A stretch of 64,000 nt of DNA from Eucalyptus grandis (taxonomy: Eukaryota > Streptophyta > Magnoliopsida > Myrtales > Myrtaceae), in NCBI RefSeq assembly GCF_016545825.1, contig NC_052619.1, positions 30,233,803 to 30,297,802 on the forward strand, in the 5' to 3' direction. A program made the translations under genes and the position numbers. Shown piece by piece: positions 1-11,505 of this stretch (position 1 is the stretch's first letter; every line of letters starts with the position of its first letter). The notes beneath the pieces were generated by a model. It ran no database searches and was not told where the DNA came from. It saw only the letters and a list, made by a program, of their open reading frames with translations.

Positions 1-1540
1 GATCTTCATTAACCATCAAAGTCTCAAGTATGTATTCTTTCAAAAGGAGTTGAATATGAGACAGCACCGCATAATGGAACTTTTGAAGGATTAAGATTGC
101 GATATTTTGTATCATCTTGGGAAGGCAAGTAAGGTCACAGATGTGTTGAGTCTAAAGTCTTCAGTCGTATAGTGGTGATTAAGGGATTGACTTTACTTGA
201 GAAAGCTAGAAATTCAGCTTTCAAATTTGAGATAGGCTACCTTTCAAATTTTATGACTACCCTTAGAATTGAGCGAGAAGTGCAAATCAAAATCAAGACG
301 CTTTAGTGGACAGACCTAGAGATTCAAAAGATCCTGCAAGAGACACAGCTAAAAGAAAAGCTGATTTTCATATTTTTGAGGATAGAACACTGAGGTTCTG
401 AGGACGATTGTGTGTACCTGACGATGCAAAGCTTAGAGAGGAGATCTTATCAGAAGCTTATTATAGTAGTTACAGCATTCATTCTAGTAGTACGAAGATG
501 TATCAGAATTGGCGTCAACACTTTTGGTGGTCTGGTGTGAAAGTAGACATCGCCAAGCATGTCACCAAGTGTCTGACGTGTTGACAAGTGAAGGCACAAC
601 ATTGTAAGCTGGGATGACTTTTGCAATCTCTCGAGATTCTCGAGTGGAAATGGGAACTCATCACAATGAACTTTGTGACGGACTCACCAAGGAGTCAGAG
701 GGGTAATGATTCCATTTGGGTAGTGATCGACAGACTGATGAAGTCGGCTCACTTTATCGCTGTAAGAAAGGGTCTTGGTTTGGACAGGCATGCAGAGTTG
801 TACATGCGTTAGATCGTTCGTCTACATGGAGTGCTGGTGATGATTACATCAGACCGAGACTCAAGGTTCACAGCTACCAGCAGAGCATTCAGAGGGTATC
901 TTTTGAAGCATCGTATGGTAGAGCGTGTAGAATACCAGTGTGTTGGGATGAGGTCGAAAAACGAAAGGTTACAGGCCCAGAGTTACTTCTACAGTCAATG
1001 GATGTAGTTATAGTTATCAAAGACAGATTAAAAACTATTCAGAGCCACCAAAAAAGTTATGTAGATAAGCATTGAAAACCATTGGAATTCCAAGTTAGTG
1101 GTCACATCTTTTAGAAGGTATCACCAATGAGGCGTACTTCACGCTTCGGCAGGAAGGAAAAGTTGAGTCTAAGATATCGAGGTCCCTGTGAGATTCTAGA
1201 GAGAATCGGGATCCTAACGTATTGTATGACATTGGTGCCAAGGCTAGCGCAAATGCGAGACATTTTTCATGTGTCAATGTTGAGGACGTATGAGCTTGAC
1301 TTGACCCATGTGCTTAATTTTGAGGAACTAAACATGGACGACAGAGTGTCATACGTGGAAAGCCCAATTTAGATTGTGAATAAGAAAGAGCAGATTCTAT
1401 GTACCAAGATGGTCCCCATGGTTAAAAGTGGTCTGACAACACCACGGGACAGAAGGAGCAACCTAGGAAATGGAAGATTTGATGAGATGACTGTACCACC
1501 ATCTTTTTGTCTAAGACTTATAATTGTTTAAATTTCGAGG
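1..1540 (+). pseudogene. Ty3/gypsy pol remnant: RNase H end, integrase, C-terminal chromodomain-like tail
   Basis: The start reads as the end of an RNase H domain (HQSLKYVFFQKELNMR), then the connection ending in a 'YHLGKA' motif. About 400-590 is the integrase zinc-binding region; its first His is replaced (AYYSSYSIH) while the CLTC pair remains. At 640-860 the integrase core follows (EWKWELITM, NDSIWVVIDRL, ITSDRDSRF). The first catalytic Asp of the usual MDF motif is Asn (MNFV). A deletion of a few hundred bases after SDRDSRF removes the catalytic Glu segment: the reading jumps to SYQQSIQ and then FEASYGR. 1127-1540 is the C-terminal tail (FHVSMLRTYELD) typical of Del/Tekay-type chromoviruses. 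Several in-frame stops make this a dead copy. It continues to the left of the window. Family-level placement is confident; the clade is inferred. Confidence 0.88.
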
Positions 1541-1553
1541 ACGGAATTTTTAT

Positions 1554-1566
1554 AAGAGGGAAAAAG
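1554..1566 (+). other. Polypurine tract of the left gypsy element
   Basis: AAGAGGGAAAAAG lies directly before the LTR start TGTGGTATT. It matches in position and character AAGAGGAGAAGAC before the 3' LTR of the related element on the right (62277-62289). It is the expected primer for plus-strand DNA synthesis. Confidence 0.7.
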
Positions 1567-1567
1567 T

Positions 1568-4500
1568 TGTGGTATTATGAATTTCAGGTTCTATTTTCGA
1601 TTGGATAAGTTGGGCCTTTCATCGACACGTTTATAGTTCTTTTATCTGAGTTGGCCACTCACAAGATAACTAACATATCAGGTAAAGCTGTTAAAAGATT
1701 TTAATACAATAGATTTGAGAATTTGACCAGAAATCAATTGCTTGACTATGATAATTGACAATGGTCAATAAGACATCGTTATAATCGATTAGTGATTGGA
1801 TATAGGTCGATTCGACAGAAGCACGCAATTGAAGTGTGGGTGATTCCTCCTGATTGCAAAATTCGCGTCGAATGACACTAACCCAATTTTTTGTCGATTC
1901 GATAGTTGGTGTCCGTATTTGAAATCTCTAGATTTTCATAACAATTGAGAGTCGCAAATGTGTCAAAGATGTACATTGTGGCTCGAAAATAATTGACCAC
2001 GGGTCAATTGCACTAAAAATTCCTAATAGTTACGCAGTAGGTTATGTCACGCTAAAATCGTGTTAGATCGAAATTAACTACGAATTTGGACCCGATTTCA
2101 GAAATTGAAATTTTTATCATATCATGATTCATTTTAGTATTGTCGCTCTTCATTTGAAGAATTTTCAGCGAGTTTGGGATTTTTACGGAAAATCAATTCG
2201 AACGATTCGGAAAAGAACAGAAATTTGGAGGGGCCAAATTGAGGAGATTTTTGGCCTCCAAGGTGAGCTACTTAGTGATGGGAAACTATGGATTTTGTGT
2301 GGGATTCTTCCTCAACAAAATTTGGTTATAAAATTAGAGAGATTTGTTAAGAAATTGAATTTCGGATGAATCAGGAAACGAAAGTAAATTCGGATGGGAG
2401 TGAAAGTGGCCATTTTTGCAGTCTAAGACTTGTTATTGTGGAATTTTGCATGCAAGGAAGTAAATAGGGACTAAATATATTGGCATGGAGATATTTGGGG
2501 ATCAAATTGGATTGAATTGAAGTCCCATTAGAAGAAATTCGTAGGCTAGAGGGGCTGTCATATTTTGGTCTTTAATTGGACTTGAAATTGTGCAAGTTAG
2601 TGTTGAAATTGGCGTTGGATGACCAATTGATATTGTTGGTTGAATGTGTGCTGAAGATAACCTTGAATAAGCACTCAAGTATTCAAGATTTTTGTGTTTG
2701 ACTACTTTTTCCCCCATCGGCCTCCCTCTCACGCACGTCTCTCTCTCCTTTCTTCATTTCCGCACGTTCTTCCCTCTCTGCCTACATCTCTCTCTCCTCC
2801 CTCTCTTCTCAAGCATGCCTACTAGTTGCCCCTAATCCCTTGAGTTTTTGCTTTGCTTTTTTTTATTTCCTTTCCTTCAAAGACCTCATGATCTCCTTCA
2901 ACGCTCGCTGCCCCATCATCCACGCAGCAACCACTGAAGCAGCTCCTTTCTTCGTCCATTTCTTCTAGTAGCCACTCACGCCGTTCCCCTCTAGTAGCAA
3001 TGCCCATGTATCCCCATTGAAGCAGCCACGATCGTCTCTCCCTCTTTGTCCATTTTCTCCTCTAGTCCAGCTCCTCCATGTTCTCCCTCTCTCCACCGAG
3101 TCCATCGCGATATAACTCCGATGTTCAACCACGTGACCAACCTAAATTCAAAACCAAAACCGAGCAGCCCAGCAGCAAGCTTTGTGGCCTTTTTGGGCCA
3201 CTTCCAAGCCTCTTAAGGTGTCGCCACTTCAGAGTTTGTCACTCGTCTCCGCCCCACCGTTACTGTGGACTCACCGGCTCATTAATCCAATGAGTTTACT
3301 CACTAATCTCCACTTATGGAGTTAATTATGCTTAAGTATTGATTAGTTTATATTAAGCTTGGATTAAGTGATTAGTTAGAATGGATTAGCAATTTAATTG
3401 TTCGGTTTTTCATGTTAAGTAATTAGAGTAGTGTAATTAGCAATTAGATAGGTTGTATTATTTATCTAGATTTGTTCAAAAATTTTCTAAGCCCATTTCG
3501 GTATTTAATTAGGCTTTTCTGGCCTAAGTTTGCATTTATGGCATTTATTTGTATTTATTTAATTATTTATTATTTTTCGAAAATTATATCGGGATAGTCG
3601 GTGACCAGAATTTTGTACTGATTGCAATTGTGTGATTGATTTATTTATCTAGATGCTAATTTGTGCTATTTGAGTGATATTTGTAATTTTGGGAATTTAA
3701 CCCAAAATTGAGTAATTTAAGTATTTAATCGGGAAACACCGAGCGTCGGTTTATATTGCCAAAAGTATCTTTGCAGACTTTATTAAATGGTGGGATTTAA
3801 AAAAAATGAAAATATGGTATTTTGGCTAAGGCTGACCATATACCCATGCATGATTATTTTTACCATGTATCATAAAAATAGTGAATTGTCAGTTGATGAA
3901 ATTAGTATACTATATCAATCTGCAGGCCTCGATATATCACCTTAGAGTGAGTAGTATACTCTAGCAGATTTGGTGAGCATATTAAGTATCGGACGGCTTT
4001 GGTGATCATATTAAGTACCGCACAGCTTTAGTGAGCATTATCAGTATACTATATCAGCCTGCGGGCCTTGATATATCAACTTAAAGTGAGAATTATACTC
4101 TAGTAGCTTTGGAGAGCATATTAAGTACCGGATACCTTTGGTGAGCATTATCAGTATACTATATTAGCCTGCAGGCCTTGATATATCAGCTTAGAGTAAG
4201 TAGTATACTTTATTAGCTTTTGGTGAGCTATATTATTTATCAGCTTTTGGTGAGCTATATTATCTATCTTCATCTTAGGATAAATAGATTTTGATTAGAT
4301 CGAATTTTATAGATAATATTGAATGGGTTGACTGAGAGATGGTATTGTATGGAATCGATCGGATCGATTGATTGATGACTCGATTTGATTCAAATTGAAG
4401 TGATTTGTTGAATATATGAATTGTACTGACTCGCAGAAAGGAACTGAGGCGAAGGTAAGTCATCCGTCTTGTGTGTACATAGGTAGCCTTCATACGTATT

Positions 4501-4893
4501 ACCTTCCTAGTCGGAGTTTAGGAGATGAACTTGCTGAGACATTGTCTCACTCCGTCGTGAGCTTAACTTTTCAAGTCCCTAGGGTGAAGAACCTGGAGCT
4601 TGAGGCGGAAGAGTCAGGAGCATGAGTGGCTTAGAAGTTCTTTTGAAGATAGATCTCCTATACTTAGACCCTAGACTTGGTCTCTGTTTGTAAACCATAT
4701 CATGGTTTTTATTAATGTGTTGATTTGAAATTTGTTGTCCTGCTTTTCTATTTCACGTTTGTTGTGGTCAGGGGATTAGTAATTTGCTTCCGCATGTGCA
4801 TTAAAATGAATGGGTTGGCGACACGTCCTGGGAGATCACAAATTTAAATGACCATCGAGGGATGGGCACGCGCTTGAGGATTGGGGCGTGACA
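1568..4893 (+). mobile_element. 3' LTR of left gypsy element (about 3.3 kb)
   Basis: The LTR begins with TGTGGTATTATGAATTTC and ends with GGGGCGTGACA, giving TG...CA ends. Landmarks shared with the LTRs at 54066-57388 and 49100-52121 include a C/T-rich leader-like stretch (about 2720-3250), a block of sub-repeats (3904-4265), a stretch on the theme 'GCTGAGACATTGTCTCACTCCGT' near 4533-4556, and the terminal 'GGCGACACGTCCTGGGA...CGTGACA'. Its length of 3326 bp is close to the 3323 bp of the right-hand 5' LTR. The 5' LTR lies outside the window, so the target-site duplication cannot be checked; the five bases after the end are CTACT. No convincing gene lies inside. Confidence 0.85.
3904..4265 (+). 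repeat. Internal LTR sub-repeats (AGTATACTATATCAG... theme)
   Basis: Three degenerate copies begin with AGTATACTATAT at 3904, 4043 and 4153. Each is followed by a GC-rich TGCAGGCC-type core, GATATATCA and a 'CTT(A/T)GAGTGAG' or 'CTTTGGTGAGC' phrase. The same theme recurs in the right LTR (about 56140-56380), so the array belongs to the LTR. The AGTATACT palindrome and the TGCAGGCC core could act as promoter or enhancer modules; that is inference. Confidence 0.7.
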
Positions 4894-5140
4894 CTACTCA
4901 CCAAGTTACTTAAGTAGCTTGTGAGCTTGAGTTGGACTTGAAATTAGACTAGCTGATTCTAGTAATCTTTGGACTCAGCATGAGCTACTCACAAGTAGCT
5001 TGACTCAGTTCACCTCAACATATTCATCTTGAGTTAAAAATTCAATCTTCTCTGAATTTCTTTAAAATCATATAAAACCAGCAAGTCCTACATAACAACC
5101 AGGATTGACTCCTGTAACTGCTTATATAAGAACATGCAAA

Positions 5141-5603
5141 TCAAAATCCAGTAATGAAAGATATGATGACTCCATACCAAATTATTAGTAGCAAAAAAAA
5201 GCACATTCTCCTTCTAATTGACTTCAACTCTCTTTTCATGCTAACTAACTCTCCATTTTCATTTGATGCCTCTCGAGACTCGGCCACATCAACATTTTGA
5301 GGTGAATAGATTCGTCGTTCCTCAGTCCACTCGTCAACCCGTTGTTCAAAGCCACGTCTGGAAAAGAGAAAAAAACAAAACATTATTGTAAGGCAATATT
5401 GAGTACTACAAAATATCACAACATGTACAAATAATTGGTGATAAATTTGAGATACTTACATTACAAGTCGGGACATAATATCATCTTCCTCGATTACTAG
5501 GATTCTTTTGCCCCTTTTTTATAGTGCATAACTTCACTTGAGGACATGGACGTATCATCAATGGAAAGTCAACTGACATATTCAACGATCCATTGGATGT
5601 CAT
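5141..5603 (-). pseudogene. GRF-type zinc-finger / coiled-coil / membrane-anchor pseudogene, two exons
   Basis: Read on the minus strand, exon 1 starts at ATG 5603 and gives MTSNGSLNMSVDF, then a Cys-rich segment CPQVKLCTIKKGQKNP with GR(stop)YYVPTC, ending near a GTAAGT donor at about 5455. The pattern C..C...KNP..GR.YYV..C is reminiscent of GRF zinc fingers. A T-rich tract ending TTTTCCAG precedes exon 2 (5370-5141), which reads RGFEQRVDEWTEERR, a charged coiled-coil-like stretch (ELVSMKRELKSIRRR) and a C-terminal hydrophobic segment (FFLLLIIWYGVIISFI). Many small plant GRF proteins have this order of zinc finger, coil and membrane tail. The in-frame TGA in exon 1 and a phase mismatch across the junction indicate a pseudogene. 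Domain assignment is moderate; strand and splice structure are well supported. Confidence 0.5.
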
Positions 5604-6789
5604 GCTAAATCACAATGCCACAAGAGTTAGACTCATAATCATGAGAAACAAAATTAGATTTATTCCAAGTAACAGAAATAATTCAAGCAACAGATTTACT
5701 ATAAAAATAAATCAAATAGAAGATAAATGGTTGATAGAATTTAAGGACATCAATATGCTTAGAGGTACCTAAGTATAGAAAGAGAACAGATTGTAGAACG
5801 GAACGTAGCCAAATAGTTTGGATGCACATGATGCAGAAGGATAGCATGTTGGAATGCAGTGGATGATCGAACTGCACAGCTCTACAATCCTAAAGGGAGG
5901 ACCTAAAGTCTTTATTAATTTGATCTGTATCGAATTTGGTATTTTTTACTGGCTTCTTTCAGATGTTGGGGTTCATAAAAAATGAACTGGACATGATCGG
6001 AACAGTTTTACCATGTTTGGGCAGGCAAAAGAGGATAACATAATGCAGTAGACTAACAATTTCGGGATTCTGTGTCCACATATCTGCACAATGACCTTCT
6101 GCAACTGCAGATAGGAGAACCCAAAAGCTACGTTGGAAATCTGAATTTCAAACGATCATTTCAAGTCTAAAGGCTATAAATTCAACCGAAGGGCACCAGC
6201 TACCTTCTGCAACGATCGATGGAAGTTATGTATCCAATTGTATTTCTCTGTGAAAGCCGAAGCATCTGTGATTAGTCTAAGCGTGGTTGAGGGTGGTGAA
6301 TTGTGTTATGTTCATAGAGGACACTGCAGAAGCTCCATGGAGAAGCAACATTTCTGTGTAAATGGTTAACATCTCAAGGATTACAATAGCAAATTCCAAT
6401 TCTTTTTGCGCTGGGAGAGCTGGAAAAGTAGAATAACCGAGTGGATAGGTCGAACTAACATAGATATGTTTTGCATCTTATCTATCCCTTTAACTCCTTT
6501 ATATTACGTAGATAAAAGATGATTGTTTCTATATAAAACAAATGTTAGTGGATTAAAAAATGTGCAAAGAGGATTTCGAATGAAAATGGTATAAAAATTT
6601 TGAAAACAAAATATTGTACTTGCATGCCCGCGCAATCTCACTTTTCTTATATAAAATAAAAATTTTAAAAATTCACATGTTTTTAATTTTCAGTCTACAA
6701 TTACGTAAAATGAAGACATTTGATCTCTTTTTTCATTTGAATTTTTTTTTTACTAAGTGATTAAATGCATCTTTTATGTTTTCTTTTAA
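5604..6789. other. Intergenic sequence without a supported gene
   Basis: I see no long open frame or recognised motif. The stretch around 6060-6400 has mixed composition and could be old exon debris (minor phrases such as CAACTGCAG and TTCTGCAACGATCG repeat nearby), but no domain is readable. From about 6490 it becomes strongly AT-rich. Confidence 0.4.
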
Positions 6790-8460
6790 ATAGAGATGAT
6801 AGAAAACTCAACCGGTTTTCTTATATTTAATAGGACTCACAAAATTATCCATTCGTCTCTTTTGTAACCTAGTCTTCTCCTTCAATTTAGCGAGTTTAAA
6901 AACTCAAACAAAGTTGTCAAAAAACAAAGTTCATGGTTCAAGTTGAACCAAAAAAAAAAAAAGATATGTTATGACATGACAACATATCCTAAAGTTTAGG
7001 TGCAGAAGTTTTTAAAATGGATAACATTGAACTACGCTTTAAAGGTTTAAGAATGACCGTATCCCAAAAAAAAAAAAAGGACTAAGAGGCAAAAATGAAT
7101 ATTAATAATAAGTGATAGTTTACAAATTACAACTATCATTACTTGATATACTTCGTGAACCATTTGGTGGCGTCCTAACATTTTACCAGTAAGTGCTAAC
7201 AAAACCAGAAATTAGCATTGTTGAAGTGCCAATTAAGGACAAAATATTAATCACATTTTCAAAATTCTACATGAGCACAAATATTACTTAAAATTTTAGT
7301 AAATAGAAGGAAACCTATCATACTTGTGTCATGAAAATATGCAACACTTTAAAAACTATATACATATGTGAAGTTTACATCGCAAAATTATTGTGTGCTA
7401 CAATATATGGAAGTTATCATCAGACTATAATCCCCACAAGTGGTTGACCCTAACAAGGTAATTTTATACCTTCCAAATGGGAAAATCAGAGTATACTCCT
7501 CTGGCGGTCTTATCCGTCTCTAACATGAGGTTTAGGGTCAATTAAGAATGTACGAGACCCATCGTCCAGTGGGATATGCAATAATGGCTTTTTTAAAAAT
7601 ACATCACTTCTTCAAGCTAATCCCCTCATCCCCCTAAGGTAATTCTTTCAACAAAAACCCATGCCCATGCTTTTAAGGGAAAAAAAGAAAAAAGCAAATA
7701 AAGAATCCCATCCTATATCAAGACCATAAATAAGGAATCTGGCCTGGTTGCCATACTTGTAAACAACCAGTCTTTCTATGGAAGCTAATCTGCAACGCCA
7801 AGCCACATTTGAGTGAAACTAAGGCCATTCTTGAATCTTATAACACAACAATGGTGAATTTCTGACACAAAGTAAATGTTAGGCATCAGTTATCTTTGAA
7901 CCAGACCCTAATCATTGGCTGCATGTCTTCCCTCAATCATTGTTTTTTTCTCCGAATGAATCCATTAATCATGTCCAACGAGATCCTTTGTTACAAAACC
8001 ATGCCACAAAGAAGAGAAATCAATCATGTCACAGACATAAAAAAAAGTTTCAGAATCATTCCACATAATCGGTGCATCAATCCTTGCGATTATACGGATT
8101 TCATTATTTGCATTTGAGTGCTATGAGCAACATCTTGCTCGATTCTTCCATCCTGCACTGATTTTGTAACAATTTGGTTGGCTCTGAACAATATAATCAC
8201 ATGAGTAAAGGATGAACCTCAATCTCCTAGGAGCTTGGCAATTTTTCAGGATGGGTAACGTCACATACGACGGTCTTTTTCGGCAGGAAGAGGAGTTGAA
8301 TAGCAAGCTCCATTGAACATTCTTAAGGGAGATCAGAAGGCCTCCTAAAACCATGAAACCCATCATCCTAGGCATTTCCTCAAGATATTCTCAGATGGTT
8401 AAAATGGTTACTCTCGCAAAAAGGCCGGTCATTTTATCGTGCAAGTAGCTTGAACCTAGA
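6790..8460. repeat. NLR-flank paralogous segment, copy A
   Basis: This segment is recognisably related to 44720-47900 and 52220-54065. Shared blocks in the same order are: a 'TCTTTTGT..CCTAGTCTTCTCCTTCAA...AAACAAAGTTCATGGTT' block (6855-6945), one unit of the 'ATTTGCATTGTTGACC..AGTGCCA' repeat (about 7200-7370), a 'CAAGCCACATTTGAGTGAAA' block (7799-7818), a stretch around 8104-8143 with CATTTGAGTGCT and CGATTCTTCCATCCTG, and GGAGATCAG.AGGCCTCCTAAAA near 8330. In copy B this series follows directly after CNL leucine-rich-repeat debris, so it is probably the 3' flank of a tandemly duplicated resistance gene. It carries no convincing coding sequence itself; the 84-codon minus frame at 8121-8375 recurs in copy B but looks incidental. 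Confidence 0.6.
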
Positions 8461-8600
8461 CCCGTTAAACGGGTGGGTCGGGTCGGGTCATAAATGGTCC
8501 GACCCAAATCGACCCATTTAACCCGTTTATGACCCATTTATTGTAATACAAAATTTATGACCTATACCGACTCAACCCATGCTCGACCTATACTCGACCC
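8461..8600. repeat. Degenerate GGGTC/GACCC-rich tract
   Basis: ACCCGTTAAACGGGTGGGTC followed by many GACCCA/ACCCGT repeats in both orientations lies between the end of flank copy A and an AT-rich stretch. Such (R)GGGTYR-rich tracts are common at the ends of some plant DNA transposons, but no matching opposite end is seen in this window. What follows (8600-8820) is AT- and T-rich low-complexity sequence. Confidence 0.5.
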
Positions 8601-8875
8601 ATTTAACTAAACTTAAGAAAGCTTTTATATATATATTAAAATGGTATTACTAAAATAGTTTTATACAACACAAATTTAATGGATAATTTTTATAATTTAA
8701 AAATAATTATTTTAAAAAATAGAATTTTAATATATATATATATTTTTAAAAATAATTTTTAATTACTTTTATTTTTATTTTTTAAATATATATATTTTTT
8801 CTTTTTTTCTTTCTTTCTTTCTTCTTCTTCTTTGTCCGGCCGTTGGCCACAATGATGGTCGACGGCCAACCACAA

Positions 8876-8951
8876 GCGAGCCTCGAGCTCGCCCCTTGCT
8901 AGACATCAATGAAGCCTCCACCTAACTAGATCCGGCGAGCTCGAGGCTTGC
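8876..8951. repeat. GC-rich inverted repeat
   Basis: GCGAGCCTCGAGCTCGCC at 8876-8893 pairs with GGCGAGCTCGAGGCTTGC at 8934-8951; the arms are complementary at 17 of 18 positions with a 40-base spacer. It stands out sharply in base composition from the AT-rich surroundings. A looser related stretch is near 45430-45540. It could be the tip of a foldback or MITE-like element; no terminal ends were recognised. Confidence 0.65.
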
Positions 8952-8984
8952 TAGCATCGGGCGAGTTGAAGTAATTGCAAAACT

Positions 8985-9146
8985 CATTTATATGCGAATT
9001 TGTGTATATCCTAGAGGTATATTTGTTCCAAATCTAGTAGCAACAATAGTAGGAGCAAATAAAACTTTAAGGACAGTGATTGTCATAACGCATCAAAGCA
9101 TCAAGGATCTACTATTAATTCTCCGTCTTCTTCACCAAACAAATTT
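8985..9146 (+). repeat. Dispersed short repeat Y, copy 1
   Basis: This about 160-bp block (from CTCATTTATATGCGA to CACCAAACAAATTTTTCC) recurs in reverse orientation at about 11328-11500 and 12288-12460. All three abut copia fragments, so Y is probably untranslated or junction sequence of a copia family, or a small element that targets it. Here it replaces the end of the copia RNase H frame abruptly. Confidence 0.7.
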
Positions 9147-9810
9147 TTCCAACAACTCGCAACCGAGGTGCTCTTTCTATCAACTCGCAACCGGCTAGAT
9201 TCTGGCGTCGAGTATCCAAGAAGAGTAAAGTCTCCTCTTTTAGGATACCATAGGCCAATGCTTGAAGTTGAAGCAATGTATTTAATAATACGCTTTGCAG
9301 CATTTAAATGAGATTCTTTAGGGTTTGCTTGAAATCTGGCACAAATGCAAACATTAAACAAAATGTCAGGTCTAGAAGCAATAAGATAAAGAAGTGAGCC
9401 AATGATATTCCTGTATAGCTTCTGGTCGACTTTCTTTCCTTCTTCATCTTTGTCTATCTTCAAGGAACTTGACATTGGTATTTCAGCCTTCTTGCAATTG
9501 TTCAGACCAAACTTTTTTTGACGAGATCATTAGCATATTTTTCTTGATGAATAAAAGTTCCTTCCTTCAGTTGTTTCACTTGAAGCCCGAGAAAGAAGGT
9601 TAACTCACCCATCATGCTTATTTCAAATTCATCCTGCATAGTCTTAGAGAATTTCTTGCACAGACTTTCATTAGGAGATCTGAATATAATATCATCGACA
9701 TATATTTGAACTAGCACAAAACTTTTGCTTTCTCTTTTGATAAACAGAGTAGTGTCAACTTTACCTTTCACAAAACCGTTTTGAATTAAAAACTTACTCA
9801 GCCTCAACAT
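9147..9810 (-). pseudogene. Ty1/copia reverse transcriptase / RNase H fragment
   Basis: The minus strand reads the C-terminal half of a copia reverse transcriptase: SKFLIQNGFVKGKVDTTLF, the catalytic VQIYVDDIIF motif, then MMGELTFFLGLQVKQ and HQEKYANDLVKK. A frame change near 9500 leads into YRNIIGSLLYLIASRPDILF and GLWYPKRGDFTLLGYS, the start of RNase H, which breaks off where repeat Y begins. Everything 5' of the YVDD region and everything after RNase H is absent. The YVDD residues are intact, but the fragment cannot make a functional enzyme. Confidence 0.9.
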
Positions 9811-9972
9811 ATTAGTATCAATGAGATGGAGACATTAGCTGCATCAAGTGCTCATAATCTCAACATATTAGTATCAATGAGATGGAGACATTAGCTGCAT
9901 CAAGTGCTCATAATCTCAACATATTAGTATCAATGAAAATTTTGTTTATGTTTATATGTTTAAGTTATCTTC
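9803..9972. repeat. 56-bp tandem repeat (2.6 copies)
   Basis: CTCAACATATTAGTATCAATG starts at 9803, 9859 and 9915 with exact 56-base spacing and essentially identical units (…GGAGACATTAGCTGCATCAAG…). The third copy runs on into AAAATTTTGTTTATG. A single reverse-complement copy lies at 11250-11300. It is a recent local duplication on the border between opposed copia fragments. Confidence 0.9.
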
Positions 9973-9994
9973 CTTCTAGCATACTAGATTATCT
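9932..9994. repeat. Left arm of 1.2-kb-spaced inverted repeat (right arm 11187-11250)
   Basis: AAAATTTTGTTTATGTTTATATG and the following CTTCCTTCTAGCATACTAGATTATC are repeated as reverse complement at 11187-11250. The arms flank the plus-strand copia remnant 10160-11225. The near-identical arms suggest inversion or foldback insertion of a copia piece rather than independent decay. Confidence 0.8.
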
Positions 9995-10159
9995 TATTTT
10001 GGCTATAGCACTTTGAAATTTATGAATAAAAGTGGTGTGATAGTCTTGACAAGAAAAGGATAATGAAACAAAGTGTCAATGAAGGATTCCAAGTATGTTG
10101 TCAGATTGTCTATATTAAATGTTTTGATCTTACACAAATACTGGTGACATTTGTAATGC

Positions 10160-11225
10160 CTTGGAGACTAAATTACAATGCTGAGAAATGAGGAACGGAT
10201 AAAAGTGCCACATTGAAATATTTTGAATTTGCCATGGTCAGTGGAAAATCTATCTATAAGCAAGTGGATGAATTTTATGTTGCCAAACTCAAAGACCTTA
10301 TGATTGAAGTTTATGAGCCTCTTCAAGTTGCTATAATTATTTCAAAATTGCCTTAAATGTGGAATCATTATCGAAATAAACTTCTTCACATGATAGAGAA
10401 TGCGATTGTTGATAATGTGTTAACACGTAGTTGAATTGAGGAAGGTTCTTTGGATCATGAGGTTAATCATGTGAAAAAAATTTGTAAATAAGGGGCATTT
10501 TGTTGAGAATTGCAACATGAGTAGAGACAAAGAAAGCACCAAAATAATGGCATGTAAAAATTTGATTTGATAGTTTTATCATATGGATTTAAACATAATA
10601 ATGCCGATTAAGTGCATTTACTCAAATTTACCAAAGACTATGGAGTTATAATTTGCTTATATGTAGATGATATTTTGCTTGTTGTTACAAATATGCTTGG
10701 CATAAATAAAACTAAAAGATATCTATCTTTTTAGTTTTAAAACGAAAGATTTTGGAGAAGTGGATACGATTTTAGGTATCAAAGTAATCAAACATAGAGG
10801 GAGTTATGCTTTAAGCCAATGCCAAATCATTCAAAAACACCAGCATTTGGAAATTAAAGAGTGAAATGTACCATATGATGTATCAATTAAATTGATAAAA
10901 AAATGTTGGACAACATTTAGCACACTTAGATATAAAGTGTAGTGTATGTTATGCATTGCACTTGACTAGATATAGTTTTTATTGTGTGTAAAATGTCCAA
11001 ACTTGCTAATAATCCTAGCATTGTGCATTGGAAGGCTATAAGTAGATTTTTTGGTTATTTAAAGAAAATAATATATCATGCCTATTTTATGAAAGACAAC
11101 CAGCAGTATTAGAAAGATCTTCATATGCTACTTGGATAACTAGCACAATTGATAACAAGTCAACATTTGGATGGGTTTTCACTGATAATCTAGTATGCTA
11201 GAAGGAAGATAACTTAAACATATAA
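10160..11225 (+). pseudogene. Ty1/copia fragment: gag piece joined to reverse transcriptase / RNase H
   Basis: About 10230-10450 reads as a copia gag (SIYKQVDEFYVAKLKDLM, ISKLP, HYRNKLLHMIE). After frame breaks, about 10625-11220 reads reverse transcriptase and RNase H: GVIICLYVDDILLVV, then KDFGEVDTILGIKVIKH in a second frame, YAMHCTR-like and YLKKII-like phrases, and SYATWITSTIDNKSTFGW. Protease, integrase and the first half of the polymerase are missing, so a large internal deletion joins gag to pol. It is a different, more decayed copia than the minus-strand fragments around it. Confidence 0.75.
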
Positions 11226-11250
11226 ACATAAACAAAATTTTCGTTGATAC
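11187..11250. repeat. Right arm of inverted repeat (left arm 9932-9994)
   Basis: The reverse complement of the left arm; it ends the copia RNase H frame and continues (11250-11300) into a reverse copy of the 56-bp repeat unit. Confidence 0.8.
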
Positions 11251-11327
11251 TAATCTGTTGAGAATATGAGCACTTGATGCAGCTAATGTCTCAATCTCCA
11301 TGACAATAATACCTTAAGATTGTTGGA

Positions 11328-11500
11328 AAAATTTGTTTGGTGAAGAAGACGGAGAATCAATAGTAGATCCTTGATGCTTTGATGCGTTATGACAATCACT
11401 GTCCTTAAAGTTTTATTTGCTCCTACTATTGTTGCTACTAGATTTAGAAAAAATATACCTCTAGGGTATATACTAAAGTCGCATAGAAATGAGCTTTGCA
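11328..11500 (-). repeat. Dispersed short repeat Y, copy 2
   Basis: Reverse-orientation copy of 8985-9146. It runs from GGAAAAATTTGTTTGGTGAAG to CTAGGGTATATACTAAAGTCG and ends about 5 bases before the TIR-domain fragment frame. Confidence 0.75.
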
Positions 11501-11505
11501 ATTAC

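Noticed and set aside
8121..8375. Conserved short frame MPRMMGFMVLGGLLIS as a gene (relatives at 46991 and 47853)
   Set aside because: Similarity extends through non-coding flank equally and the frame ends differ; it is more likely part of a repeated flank.
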